Source: JBGPIT01 sp041485125 (GTDB lineage: Bacteria; Desulfobacterota; Binatia; UTPRO1). From it: 9,671 nt of DNA. The notes below the pieces were generated by a model that saw only the letters and a list, made by a program, of their open reading frames with translations, was not told the DNA's origin and made no database searches. Made by a program: the position numbers and the translations under genes. Positions 1-6,861 of this stretch are shown here, in pieces. The DNA lies in the NCBI GenBank assembly GCA_041485125.1, contig JBGPIT010000181.1, positions 1-9,671 of the forward strand, read 5' to 3'. Position 1 is the stretch's first letter; each line of letters starts with the position of its first letter.

Positions 1-2010
1 GACACGAGTCAGCAAAAAGTCTGGTCCTTCATGGGCGACGGCGAAAGCGATGAACCCGAATCGCTCGGCGCCATCTCCATTGCCGGGCGCGAAAGCCTCG
101 ACAATCTCATCTTCGTCGTCAACTGCAATCTCCAGCGCCTCGACGGTCCCGTGCGCGGCAACGGCAAGATCATCCAGGAGCTCGAGGCGGCGTTCCGCGG
201 CGCCGGTTGGAACGTCATCAAGGTCGTCTGGGGCGACGACTGGGATCCGCTGCTCGCGAAGGACGACGAGGGACTCCTGGTCCACCGCATGGGCGAGGTC
301 GTCGACGGCGAATACCAGAAGTACACGGTGATGCCGGGCGACTACATCCGCGAGCATTTCTTCGGCGTCCATCCGAAGCTGCTGGCGATGGTCGCGAACC
401 TGACCGACGCGAAGCTGCGGAAGCTGCGGCGCGGCGGTCACGATCCCGCGAAGGTGTACGCCGCCTACAAGGCCGCCGCGGACTACCGCGGCGCGCCGAC
501 CGTCGTCCTCGCCAAGACGATCAAAGGCTATCACTTGGGGGCGGCCGGCGAGGGGCGCAACATCTCGCACCAGGCGAAGAAGCTCTCGCCCAAAGAGCTG
601 CGCGACTTCCGCGATCGTCTCGGCATCCCGGTCGACGACGCCGATCTGCCGAAGGTGCCGTTCTATCGGCCCGCCGAGGACAGCGAGGAGATCGAGTATC
701 TGCATGAGCGCCGCCGCGCCCTCGGTGGGCCGGTGCCGCAGCGGGTGATCCGCTCGTCGCCGCTCGAGCCGCTCCCGGCCGATCTGTTCGCGAGCTTCCG
801 CGACGGCGGCGACCGCGAGGTCGCAACGACGCAGGTGTTGGTGAGCATGCTCCGTCGCTTGATGAGCGACGAGAAGATCGGCCGCCTGATCGTGCCGATC
901 GTTCCCGACGAGGCGCGCACCTTCGGGATGGACTCGCTCTTCCGGAAATTCGGGATCTACTCGCAGCAGGGCCAGCTCTACGCGCCGGTCGACTCGGACA
1001 TCGTCGCCTACTACCGCGAGGCCGAGGACGGGCAGCTCCTCGAGGAAGGCATCACGGAAGCCGGCGCGATGGCCTCGTACACCGCGGCGGGGACCGCCTA
1101 CGCGGCAAACGGCGTCAACACGATCCCGTTCTTTTTCTTCTACTCGATGTTCGGCTTCCAGCGCGTCGGCGATCTCATCTGGGCGTTCGCCGATGCGCGC
1201 GGCAAGGGCTTTCTGATCGGCGCAACCGCGGGACGCACCACGCTCGCGGGGGAAGGCCTGCAACACCAGGACGGCCACAGCCACGTCCTCGCGAGCGTCG
1301 TCCCCACCGTGCGCGCCTACGATCCGGCCTACGCCTACGAGATCGCGGTCATCGTCGAGGACGGGATCCGGCGCATGTACGTCGATCGCGAGAACATCTT
1401 CTACTACCTCACGGTGATGAACGAGGCATACACGCAGCCGGCGATGCGCGCGGGCAGCGAGGAAGGCATCCTGCGCGGCTTCTACAAGCTGCGGTCGGCG
1501 ACAGATCCGAGCGCGGGACCGCGCCTGCACCTCTTCGGCAGCGGCGCGATCTTGCGCGAGGTGCTGCGCGCGCAGGAGCTCCTCGCCGAGCGCGGCGTCG
1601 CCGCCGACGTGTGGAGCGTCACGAGCTACACCGAGCTCCGCCGCGACGCCCTCGACGTCGCGCGCTGGAACACGCTGCACCCGACCGAGGAGCCGCGCAC
1701 GTCCTACGTCGCGACGCAGCTCGCGGCCGAGCCGTGGCCGATCGTCGCCGCGAGCGACTATCTCAAGATCGTCGCCGACCAGCTCGCGCCCTTCGTCCCC
1801 GCCGGCATCCACGCGCTCGGCACCGACGGCTTCGGACGGAGCGAGACCCGCGAGGCGCTGCGGCGCTTCTTCGAGGTCGACGCGGAGTCGATCACCGTCG
1901 CGGCGCTACACGTCCTCGCCGACCGGAACGTCATCCCTCGCGAGCGGGTCGGCGAGGCGATCCGGACGCTCGCCATCGACCCCGAGAAGCCGAACCCGGC
2001 GCACAGCTGA
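1..2010 (+). CDS. aceE: Pyruvate dehydrogenase E1 component, homodimeric type (5'-truncated)
   Basis: Thiamine-diphosphate-dependent E1 subunit of the pyruvate dehydrogenase complex. It decarboxylates pyruvate and reductively acetylates the lipoyl groups of E2 in the cytoplasm. The frame is open from base 1, so the start lies outside the window; 669 residues are present. Comparison with E. coli AceE (887 residues, recalled) puts about 217 residues upstream, so the gene is probably full length. Window residues 12-45 carry the ThDP/Mg motif: GDGE with D13, then N43 and Q45, matching E. coli D230, N260 and Q262. H190 in NISHQAKK matches mobile-loop His407. E353 in EGITEAG matches catalytic Glu571, and H422 in GLQHQDGHSH matches His640. 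The C-terminal FGRSETREALRRFFEVDAE is typical of the family. No E2 (aceF) or E3 (lpd) gene follows in the window. The family call is very secure; only the N-terminus is unseen. Confidence 0.97.
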   Translation, partial: DTSQQKVWSFMGDGESDEPESLGAISIAGRESLDNLIFVVNCNLQRLDGPVRGNGKIIQELEAAFRGAGWNVIKVVWGDDWDPLLAKDDEGLLVHRMGEVVDGEYQKYTVMPGDYIREHFFGVHPKLLAMVANLTDAKLRKLRRGGHDPAKVYAAYKAAADYRGAPTVVLAKTIKGYHLGAAGEGRNISHQAKKLSPKELRDFRDRLGIPVDDADLPKVPFYRPAEDSEEIEYLHERRRALGGPVPQRVIRSSPLEPLPADLFASFRDGGDREVATTQVLVSMLRRLMSDEKIGRLIVPIVPDEARTFGMDSLFRKFGIYSQQGQLYAPVDSDIVAYYREAEDGQLLEEGITEAGAMASYTAAGTAYAANGVNTIPFFFFYSMFGFQRVGDLIWAFADARGKGFLIGATAGRTTLAGEGLQHQDGHSHVLASVVPTVRAYDPAYAYEIAVIVEDGIRRMYVDRENIFYYLTVMNEAYTQPAMRAGSEEGILRGFYKLRSATDPSAGPRLHLFGSGAILREVLRAQELLAERGVAADVWSVTSYTELRRDALDVARWNTLHPTEEPRTSYVATQLAAEPWPIVAASDYLKIVADQLAPFVPAGIHALGTDGFGRSETREALRRFFEVDAESITVAALHVLADRNVIPRERVGEAIRTLAIDPEKPNPAHS

Positions 2011-2048
2011 GGCGATCCTCCCCTCTTCGAGGAGCGCCCTCACGTGTC
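2011..2048 (+). terminator. Possible weak hairpin after aceE
   Basis: Directly after the aceE stop, GGCG (2011-2014) can pair with CGCC (2035-2038), and CTCC (2018-2021) with GGAG (2031-2034), leaving a 3-nt bulge and a 9-nt loop. No T-tract follows. It could be a factor-assisted 3' end or simply chance pairing in GC-rich DNA. Confidence 0.25.
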
Positions 2049-2059
2049 GTCTCGGAGGC

Positions 2060-2096
2060 GGAACCATCCCGTAACCGCCTGTTTATACACATGAAA
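2060..2096 (+). promoter_or_regulatory. Candidate promoter for the cyclase-like gene
   Basis: The 133-nt gap between aceE and the cyclase-like gene holds one AT-richer island around 2081-2097. It contains TATACA (2084-2089), which resembles a -10 box. GGAACC (2060-2065) sits 18 nt upstream but is not a sigma-70 -35 box. The rest of the gap shows nothing clear. This is weak positional evidence only. Confidence 0.2.
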
Positions 2097-2143
2097 CGTC
2101 TCCGGCCCCTAGCTTAACGCAGCGCGTCTGTTAGCATCTCCAC

Positions 2144-3151
2144 ATGTTTGAGCGGCTGCGGAACTGGTGGGGAGAGGTGATCGATGCCTTGGCGTGGTCG
2201 GCGGCCCGCCGCGCCGTCTCGGTGGTTCGGTACGAGCCGCGCTACGTCGATCTCGCGATGGCGTGCGGCGCCAACCAGCCCGAGGTGCCGCTACCCGTCG
2301 CGCGGTGGCTCGTCGAGACGCGGGCGCGACCGGCGGTCGTGCGTGCCACGGCCGTGCCGCATCGGATCGTCACCGTCGTCGCGGCGGAAGCCGAAAGGTG
2401 GTTCGGCCCGACCGGCTCGGTTCTGGTCCGCTGGCTCTCGGGCGCAACCGCCGCCGCGGCGAATCACGCGAGCGTCGCCGCGCTCGAACGCCCGCTCCGC
2501 GCTCGCGCGCATCCAGGCCTGCTCGTACCGCACCTGCACGAGGTCGCCGTCCTCGCGCTCGACATGCGCGGCTTCACCCGCCTGACCGGCGTGCTGCACG
2601 ACACGCAGTATGTCGCCGATCTCGTCGGTGAGTACCTGACCGAGCTCACCGCCGTCGTCGAGGAGCATCGCGGCATCGTCTTCCAGTACACCGGCGACGG
2701 CCTGCTGGCGCTCTTCCTTCCCGAGCTCGCCGGCGTCGACGAGCCCGCGATGGTCGAGCGCCTCGTCGACGTCATGAGCCCCGCGCTGCATCGACGCTTC
2801 GAGGCGCTGCGCGCGCGCTGGTACGAAGAGTGGCGTAGCGACGGCCGCACGGGAGCCGACGTCGGCCTCGGCGCCGGCCTCAGCTACGGCCGCGCGTCGA
2901 TCGGCTATCTCGGTCCGTCCGGCAAGAAGCAGTTCGGCGTCATCGGCGAGCCGGTGAACCTCGCCGCCTATCTCTGCTCGGAAGCGCCGGCGGGATCGCT
3001 ACTCGTCGACCGCGACTCGTTCACCCGCGCCGGCGCCGCACTGCCGTCGGGCAAGGTGTTGCGCCTGCGCTCGAAGAAGCCACATCAAAGGATCGACACG
3101 ATCCGCTTCGAGCACAGCAGCGAGCGCCCTCGCCGCTCGTGGCGCGGATGA
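2144..3151 (+). CDS. Class III adenylate/guanylate cyclase-like protein with degenerate active site
   Basis: 335 residues. Residues 134-322 form a cyclase homology domain: LALDMRGFT with the first metal aspartate D140, FQYTGDG with the second metal aspartate D185, GLSYGRASIGYLG (246-257), and GVIGEPVNLAAYL (265-277) with the conserved N272. Three positions expected for catalysis differ. The purine-specifying Lys before GDG is Q181, the partner Asp/Thr seven residues before the Asn is G265, and the transition-state Arg of the NxxxR motif is Y276. The fold therefore looks intact, but cyclase activity is doubtful or unconventional. Residues 1-130 show no transmembrane helix and no domain I recognise. 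An in-frame TAG at 2132-2134 limits the start to the ATG at 2144. No Shine-Dalgarno is visible, so initiation may be weak or leaderless. The gene converges on the acetyltransferase with a 10-nt gap. It could act as a cAMP/cGMP-related regulator or as an inactive pseudocyclase. Confidence 0.85.
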   Translation: MFERLRNWWGEVIDALAWSAARRAVSVVRYEPRYVDLAMACGANQPEVPLPVARWLVETRARPAVVRATAVPHRIVTVVAAEAERWFGPTGSVLVRWLSGATAAAANHASVAALERPLRARAHPGLLVPHLHEVAVLALDMRGFTRLTGVLHDTQYVADLVGEYLTELTAVVEEHRGIVFQYTGDGLLALFLPELAGVDEPAMVERLVDVMSPALHRRFEALRARWYEEWRSDGRTGADVGLGAGLSYGRASIGYLGPSGKKQFGVIGEPVNLAAYLCSEAPAGSLLVDRDSFTRAGAALPSGKVLRLRSKKPHQRIDTIRFEHSSERPRRSWRG

Positions 3152-3161
3152 GCGTGATGGG

Positions 3162-3578
3162 CTAGTCCTCGATCAGTCGCTTGCCCAGATTCACGACCTC
3201 GTCCTGCACGTAGCCGAGCTTGCGATAGAACTCGAGAACGTCGGCATTCGACGTGCGCACGAGCAGATTCACCTTGGGGCAGCCGCGCTCGCGCAGCAGA
3301 CGCTCGGCCTCACACATGAGCACACGGCCGTATGAACGTTTGCGGTGAGCGGGCGCGACCGCGAGGTAGTGGACGTGGCCGCGATGCCCGTCGTACCCGA
3401 CCATCGCGGTGGCGACGATCTCACCGTCGACGACACCGACGAGAAACAGCTCCGGCTGCTCGCTCGACTTGCGCGTGATGTCGCGGTGCGGGTCGTTCCA
3501 CGGACGCGTCAGCCCGCACTCGCGCCACAGCGCGATCACCGCTGACTCGTCGGTCGGCTGATAGCGACGGATGTCCAT
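3162..3578 (-). CDS. ypeA: GNAT-family N-acetyltransferase, YpeA-like
   Basis: Predicted cytoplasmic acetyl-CoA-dependent N-acetyltransferase; the substrate is not established for this subfamily. From the ATG at 3578 it has 138 residues and follows E. coli YpeA closely along its length: an MxIRxxxxxD start, LTRPWNDP (23-30), FLVGVVDGEIVATAM (45-59), GYDGHRGHVHYLAV (61-74), RGCPKVN (98-104), FYRKLGY (117-123) and the C-terminal NLGKRLIED. The acetyl-CoA loop reads RKRSYG (79-84), with Ser at the first Gly of the usual R/QxxGxG, a tolerated but notable change. The ATG at 3578 matches the family's N-terminus. A GTG at 3605 would add nine residues and has a GAGGG ten bases upstream, so it remains an alternative. 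The gene stands alone, separated from the operon upstream of it on the same strand by a hairpin. Confidence 0.9.
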   Translation of the reverse strand: MDIRRYQPTDESAVIALWRECGLTRPWNDPHRDITRKSSEQPELFLVGVVDGEIVATAMVGYDGHRGHVHYLAVAPAHRKRSYGRVLMCEAERLLRERGCPKVNLLVRTSNADVLEFYRKLGYVQDEVVNLGKRLIED

Positions 3579-3630
3579 CGGAAGGGCCGAGATCAGATTC
3601 GCCACTTTGCGCGCGCCCTCGTACGTCGAT

Positions 3631-3680
3631 TGATATCAGGACCCGCCGTCGGCACTAGCGCCGCCGTAGTCCTGACATCA
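3631..3680 (-). terminator. Long hairpin at the end of the kinase-membrane operon
   Basis: The arms 3631-3642 and 3669-3680 are complementary over 12 bp with one non-Watson-Crick position. In minus-strand RNA that position is a G-U wobble, so the 12-bp stem is unbroken; in plus-strand RNA it would be an A-C mismatch. A second 4-bp stem (CGGC/GCCG) can form inside the 26-nt loop. The hairpin begins three bases past the stop codon of the 3683-4204 gene. No U-tract follows, so it may terminate transcription with help, or protect the 3' end of the mRNA from exonucleases. Confidence 0.6.
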
Positions 3681-3682
3681 CC

Positions 3683-4204
3683 TCATCGTCCATGCTGCCG
3701 GCGGCTCGATGCGATCAAACCGACCGCGCCGAATAGTGTGAGAAATGCACCGGACCCGAGCATGTGCACCAACCCGGAGCCGGCGAGCGCAGTGAGATAG
3801 AGAAAGCCCAGGATGGGTACGGCTCCGGTCAAGAACGCGATTGCGCGGACGTCTTCGCCCCGCATCTGCTTCACGATGACGACCAATGCAAGAAGTGGAA
3901 TCGCGTAGAGCAAATAGATGAGGAACAGCCGCGGATCGGCGGTGCCGGATCCGATGGCGCTCAGCTGACCCACCAGCTTCGCGAGGTCGGGAATGCGGTA
4001 GCCAGAGATCGCGAAGAGGCCGCCGAACACCGTGAGCCACGGCAGGAAGAACCCGACGATCACGGCTCCCGCGGCGACGAGGCGCCATGTCGCCGGAGAG
4101 CGGCCGGCTTGCTCGGGACGGGCTGTGACTGCTCGTGAATCGCGCGCGTGCGACTCTACGCGAATGCCGTCTGCGGCCGCGTCATCGGTATCATTTTCGT
4201 TCAT
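3683..4204 (-). CDS. Four-helix integral membrane protein, unknown function
   Basis: 173 residues, family not recognised. The first 40 residues are polar and acidic to mixed in charge. They are followed by four hydrophobic segments at about 41-60 (with the motif GFFLPWL), 93-112, 120-141 and 148-166. The protein ends in a short basic tail (SSRRQHGR). The loop after helix 1, SGYRIPDLAKLVGQ, is polar and lies opposite the N-terminus, so it probably faces the periplasm if the N-terminus is cytoplasmic. There are no catalytic motifs. The ATG at 4204 is supported by AAGGAG six bases upstream. It is the last gene of the minus-strand operon, 68 nt after the lipoprotein gene, and a strong hairpin follows it. 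The gap between the two genes (4205-4272) contains only this ribosome binding site as far as I can see. Confidence 0.75.
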   Translation of the reverse strand: MNENDTDDAAADGIRVESHARDSRAVTARPEQAGRSPATWRLVAAGAVIVGFFLPWLTVFGGLFAISGYRIPDLAKLVGQLSAIGSGTADPRLFLIYLLYAIPLLALVVIVKQMRGEDVRAIAFLTGAVPILGFLYLTALAGSGLVHMLGSGAFLTLFGAVGLIASSRRQHGR

Positions 4205-4272
4205 CGTCGTCTCCTTGGTTCGTGCGTCGATTTGCGTCCGGGACTCGTTGCTGGTTCCGCGCCTCTGTCCTT

Positions 4273-4947
4273 TCAGGATGCAGCCGCCAATAGGGAGCCC
4301 CCGACTTCGCGCACCTGGTTAGTCGATGCCGACACGACGACGGCCTCGACACCGAAGTACGTGCCCGCTGGGAAGAACACGAAACCGCTCGCCGGAAGTC
4401 CCGGCTCGAGGGTCTTCTCACCGAGGTAGAGATCGGTGAGCTGTTCGTTGATCTGTTCGTCGGTCGCGGGCTTCGACTCCGCAAGACCGGCCGCCGCGCC
4501 GACGGCTGCGCCGATGCCCGCTCCGACCAGCGCTCCCGTTCCGCTACCCCGACCGCCCGATGCCGCGCCCAGGATAGCGCCTGGGAGCGCCCCGAGCGCC
4601 GCACCGAGCATAGCGGCCCCGCCGGCGCCCTGCAGGCCGGCGACGAGTGCGGTGCGACCGCCGGCCTGCCGGGCGGCCTCGGCGACCGTCAGGGACGCGA
4701 TCCGATTGCCGGCGCGATCGACAGCAAATATGCCCAGCGCCGACACCGCAATGGTGTCACTCGACCCATTCGAGAGACCGACACCAAACGCCGTCATGTC
4801 ACCGAAACGCCTCGCGGGAACCGCCGCGATGCGGATCTCGTTCGGTATTGTAGCGGGCACAATTGCAACGGGCGCTGTGACCGGTTTGTGAACGCAGCCG
4901 AGCACGGCAGTAACGAGGAGAGTACTGACAACAAGTCGTGCATGCAT
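4273..4947 (-). CDS. Predicted lipoprotein with glycine-zipper core
   Basis: 224 residues from the ATG at 4947, which has GAGGA seven bases upstream. An in-frame extension to 5010 is longer but would bury the signal peptide behind a basic stretch. Residues 1-17 are a lipoprotein signal peptide (R4, hydrophobic 5-16) ending VLGC, with C18 as the likely lipidated residue. Residues 38-95 look like a small beta domain (FGVGLSNGSSDTIAVSALGIF). Residues 104-157 are almost entirely Gly and Ala with regular GxxxG spacing, a glycine zipper of the kind that inserts into membranes or packs helices. Residues 161-224 are again globular (LYLGEKTLEPGLPASGF, then FFPAGTYFGVEAVVV). Its start lies 10 nt after the stop of the upstream membrane-protein gene, and the Shine-Dalgarno overlaps that stop, implying coupled translation. 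Probably an envelope protein; the specific function is unknown. Confidence 0.8.
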   Translation of the reverse strand: MHARLVVSTLLVTAVLGCVHKPVTAPVAIVPATIPNEIRIAAVPARRFGDMTAFGVGLSNGSSDTIAVSALGIFAVDRAGNRIASLTVAEAARQAGGRTALVAGLQGAGGAAMLGAALGALPGAILGAASGGRGSGTGALVGAGIGAAVGAAAGLAESKPATDEQINEQLTDLYLGEKTLEPGLPASGFVFFPAGTYFGVEAVVVSASTNQVREVGGSLLAAAS

Positions 4948-4957
4948 GATCGTATCC

Positions 4958-5284
4958 TCACACCACTGTCGGCGTCGTCGGTGCACGTGTACTTGCGAGC
5001 GCGAGGCCACCGCCGATCGCGAGCAGCAAACCGGGCAGCAAGCTCAGCAAATGCACGCCGAAGACCGCGCACATGGCGACCGCACTGACCAGCATCGCCA
5101 TGCCACCCTTCGACGGCTCGCTCCTCACGATGCCAGCGCCGACGAGCCCCGCGATCGGAATCGCGAGGGTGAGAAATTGAAAGCTGACGTCGCCTGCAAA
5201 ACCGGCGATCGTGAAGCCGACGAGGCCGATGAGGATCCCGAAAATCCCTCCGACCATTCCGAGTGTGAGCGCTCCCGTGATCAT
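4958..5284 (-). CDS. Small four-helix membrane protein, DUF4064-like
   Basis: 108 residues, strongly hydrophobic, with segments at about 3-29, 34-54, 62-82 and 82-98. The N-terminal GMVGGIFGILIGL, the central GLVGAGIVRSEPSKGGM and the later LLPGLLLAIGGGLAL resemble the layout of DUF4064-type membrane proteins as I recall them. This is a tentative resemblance, not a verified match. The start is firmly placed: AAGGAGG lies six bases before the ATG. That ATG overlaps the TGA of a possible 26-codon ORF, and the gene's own TGA overlaps the lipoprotein's ribosome binding site. It therefore sits in a tightly coupled operon between the ABC1 kinase and a glycine-zipper lipoprotein. The role is unknown; a membrane partner of the kinase or lipoprotein is an inference from position only. 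Confidence 0.78.
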   Translation of the reverse strand: MITGALTLGMVGGIFGILIGLVGFTIAGFAGDVSFQFLTLAIPIAGLVGAGIVRSEPSKGGMAMLVSAVAMCAVFGVHLLSLLPGLLLAIGGGLALASTRAPTTPTVV

Positions 5285-5361
5285 TGCGTGCCTCCTTCTG
5301 GTTGGGTTGTGAGTCGACGAACCCGCACGCGGTATGCGCGCGGAGAGTTCACGTCTGTCAT
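5281..5361 (-). CDS. Possible small ORF bridging kinase and membrane-protein genes
   Basis: A 26-codon frame starts at an ATG overlapping the kinase TGA (ATGA, 5358-5361) and stops at a TGA overlapping the next gene's ATG (ATGA, 5281-5284). It thus fills the gap exactly with two 4-nt overlaps. GAGGG lies a few bases before its ATG. The product starts MTDVNSPRAYRVRVRRL and is basic, with no transmembrane segment. Its last codons contain the AAGGAGG ribosome binding site of the following gene. It could encode a small protein or act as a coupling leader that carries ribosomes into that site. The geometry supports translation, but chance cannot be excluded at this length. Confidence 0.4.
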   Translation of the reverse strand: MTDVNSPRAYRVRVRRLTTQPEGGTQ

Positions 5362-6686
5362 GCCGCCCTCGCGATCCCGGTCCACAGGTGTGGCGTCAGC
5401 GTCGCAGCCAGGTCGACATCCACGCCGAGGGTCCGCCCGATGCCGGACAGCATCTCGATGACACGGCCGACCAGTACGAGATCCCGCGGTGCGCGGACGA
5501 GCGGGTCGGTGCGCCGTGCGCTTGCCAGCTCGCGCCACAGCTCTCCGAGAGTCTCGGATCCGACGCAGGCGCCCCCCGCACCGCGGCCCCATCTCACCAG
5601 GAACTTTGCGATTGAGTCGAGGCCTTCGTCGCTGCCGGTGCGCGTTCGGAAGCCGAGGGCGCGCAGCCCATGAACGACGCCGGTACGATCTTCGCTGAGC
5701 ATCGCTCCAGCGAGGGTCGCGATCGCAAGGCGAAACGATGGATCGAGCTCTTTGATCACGCCGAAGTCGAGGAGAACGAGACGCCCGTCGGGCCTGACGA
5801 GGATGTTTCCTGGGTGCGGATCGGCGTGGAAGAGCCCGTGCACCACAATCTGCTCGCAGAACACGTCGAGCAGTAGTGCGGCAACGCGGCTCGGATCGAG
5901 CCCCTGGGCGACCAACGCGTCACGGTCGTCGGCTCGAACGCCGGCTACGTACTCGGTGACGAGCACGCGCGCGGTCGAGTGCTCGTGCACGACTGCCGGC
6001 ACGATGACGTCGGTTCGATGTGCGAGGACGTCTGCGATCCGCATCGCGCTCTCGGCCTCGACAGAGAAGTCGAGCTCGCGAAGTACGCTCGCCTTCGCCT
6101 CCGACACGAGCACCTCGAGCTCGACATTGCTCTCGAGGTACCGACAGGCCCGGACGATGACGTCGAGCACGCGAAAGTCGGAGGCGACGAGCCGTGCAAC
6201 GTCGCTGTACTGAATCTTCACGGCGACGTCCCGCCCGTCGAGGAGGCGCGCCCGATGCACCTGTGCGATCGATGCGGACGCGAGCGGCTTGCGGTCGACC
6301 CATGCGAAGCGCTGTTCCCAGGCGGATCCGAGCTCACGGCGTAGCGTCGGCTCCAGCTCGGAGAACGGTCGTGGCGGCACGCGGTCCTGCAGGGACGAGA
6401 ACGCAGTTACCACTTCGGACGGAAGAAGGTCGGGACGCGCCCCGAGGAATTGGCAGAGTTTGATGGGTAGACCGCGCAGACGAATCGCCAGACGGTATGC
6501 AGCGTGCGCCGTTTTCCGATGTTGGCGCGCCCAACGCATCGGTGCGGATTTTCGCCGGATCCGCGAGACCTGCGCGGCAAGTCTGTAGCGGCAGTACGTT
6601 CGTGCCGCGAATGTCGCCACGAGGACGAGCCTTCGGAAGGCGCTCCAGGTCGATGCAGTCGCAAGCGCCGGATGGTGAGCCGTCAT
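5358..6686 (-). CDS. ABC1/UbiB/ADCK-family atypical kinase
   Basis: 442 residues of the ABC1 (UbiB, COQ8/ADCK) family. Members support isoprenoid-quinone or membrane-lipid metabolism through ATPase or kinase-like activity; which pathway applies here is unknown. Motifs in order: KLCQ at 76-79 (the KxGQ motif with Gly replaced by Cys) followed by GARPDLLP (82-89); the Ala-rich loop SASIAQVHRA (137-146); VAVKIQY with ATP-site K157; ELDF/EAES (204-213), the ExD region; HADPHPGN (287-294) with catalytic D289 and N294; and LLDFG with metal-binding D307. A hydrophobic stretch lies at about 18-29. The two C-terminal helices of UbiB are not evident. The ATG at 6686 is chosen because GGAGG lies six bases upstream; an in-frame start at 6725 lacks such support. 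It is the first gene of a minus-strand operon, divergent from the sigma factor gene. Confidence 0.9.
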   Translation of the reverse strand: MTAHHPALATASTWSAFRRLVLVATFAARTYCRYRLAAQVSRIRRKSAPMRWARQHRKTAHAAYRLAIRLRGLPIKLCQFLGARPDLLPSEVVTAFSSLQDRVPPRPFSELEPTLRRELGSAWEQRFAWVDRKPLASASIAQVHRARLLDGRDVAVKIQYSDVARLVASDFRVLDVIVRACRYLESNVELEVLVSEAKASVLRELDFSVEAESAMRIADVLAHRTDVIVPAVVHEHSTARVLVTEYVAGVRADDRDALVAQGLDPSRVAALLLDVFCEQIVVHGLFHADPHPGNILVRPDGRLVLLDFGVIKELDPSFRLAIATLAGAMLSEDRTGVVHGLRALGFRTRTGSDEGLDSIAKFLVRWGRGAGGACVGSETLGELWRELASARRTDPLVRAPRDLVLVGRVIEMLSGIGRTLGVDVDLAATLTPHLWTGIARAA

Positions 6687-6782
6687 TCCATGCCTCCGTT
6701 GGCCGCCTCGCGCGGCGCGTTCCATGGGAATGTCGGTCCAGCACCTGAAAACGGATCACGGAGCCTCCGAAGTATTCTCGTC

Positions 6783-6809
6783 GAACCATTCCCGTTCCAA
6801 CTTGTCGTC
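6783..6809 (+). promoter_or_regulatory. Candidate ECF-type promoter for the sigma factor gene
   Basis: GAACC (6783-6787) and GTCGTC (6804-6809) are separated by 16 nt, a spacing and composition like ECF sigma promoters (GGAAC-type -35, GTC-containing -10). Transcription would start near 6817, about 45 nt before the sigma ATG. This would fit autoregulation of the sigma operon. It is a motif-level guess without conservation data; a second GAACC at 6818-6822 has no good partner. Confidence 0.3.
6786..6795 (-). promoter_or_regulatory. Shared upstream motif ACGGGAATGG, copy 1
   Basis: Read on the minus strand this is ACGGGAATGG, with 99 nt between it and the kinase start. The identical 10-mer occurs at 9376-9385, 94 nt before the exported-protein gene on the same strand. 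It may be an operator or a -35-type element; no common -10 box follows the two copies at a fixed distance. Confidence 0.3.
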
Positions 6810-6861
6810 GCGTTCCCGAACCTTGTGCGTGTGAGCCGACCCGATCTAAAGATGCGCGCTG

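Noticed and set aside
207..707. Alternate-frame plus-strand open frame (166 codons) inside aceE
   Set aside because: The product is dominated by Arg and Gly, and the underlying frame is clearly aceE with all catalytic residues.
2291..2791. Minus-strand open frame (166 codons) inside the cyclase-like gene
   Set aside because: It lies wholly within a recognised gene and has no ribosome binding site or recognisable domain; explained by GC-rich codon bias on the opposite strand.
4104..4560. Gly/Ala-rich coding stretch as a possible tandem DNA repeat
   Set aside because: The repetition is at the protein level (GxxxG spacing); the codons vary and no exact DNA unit recurs.
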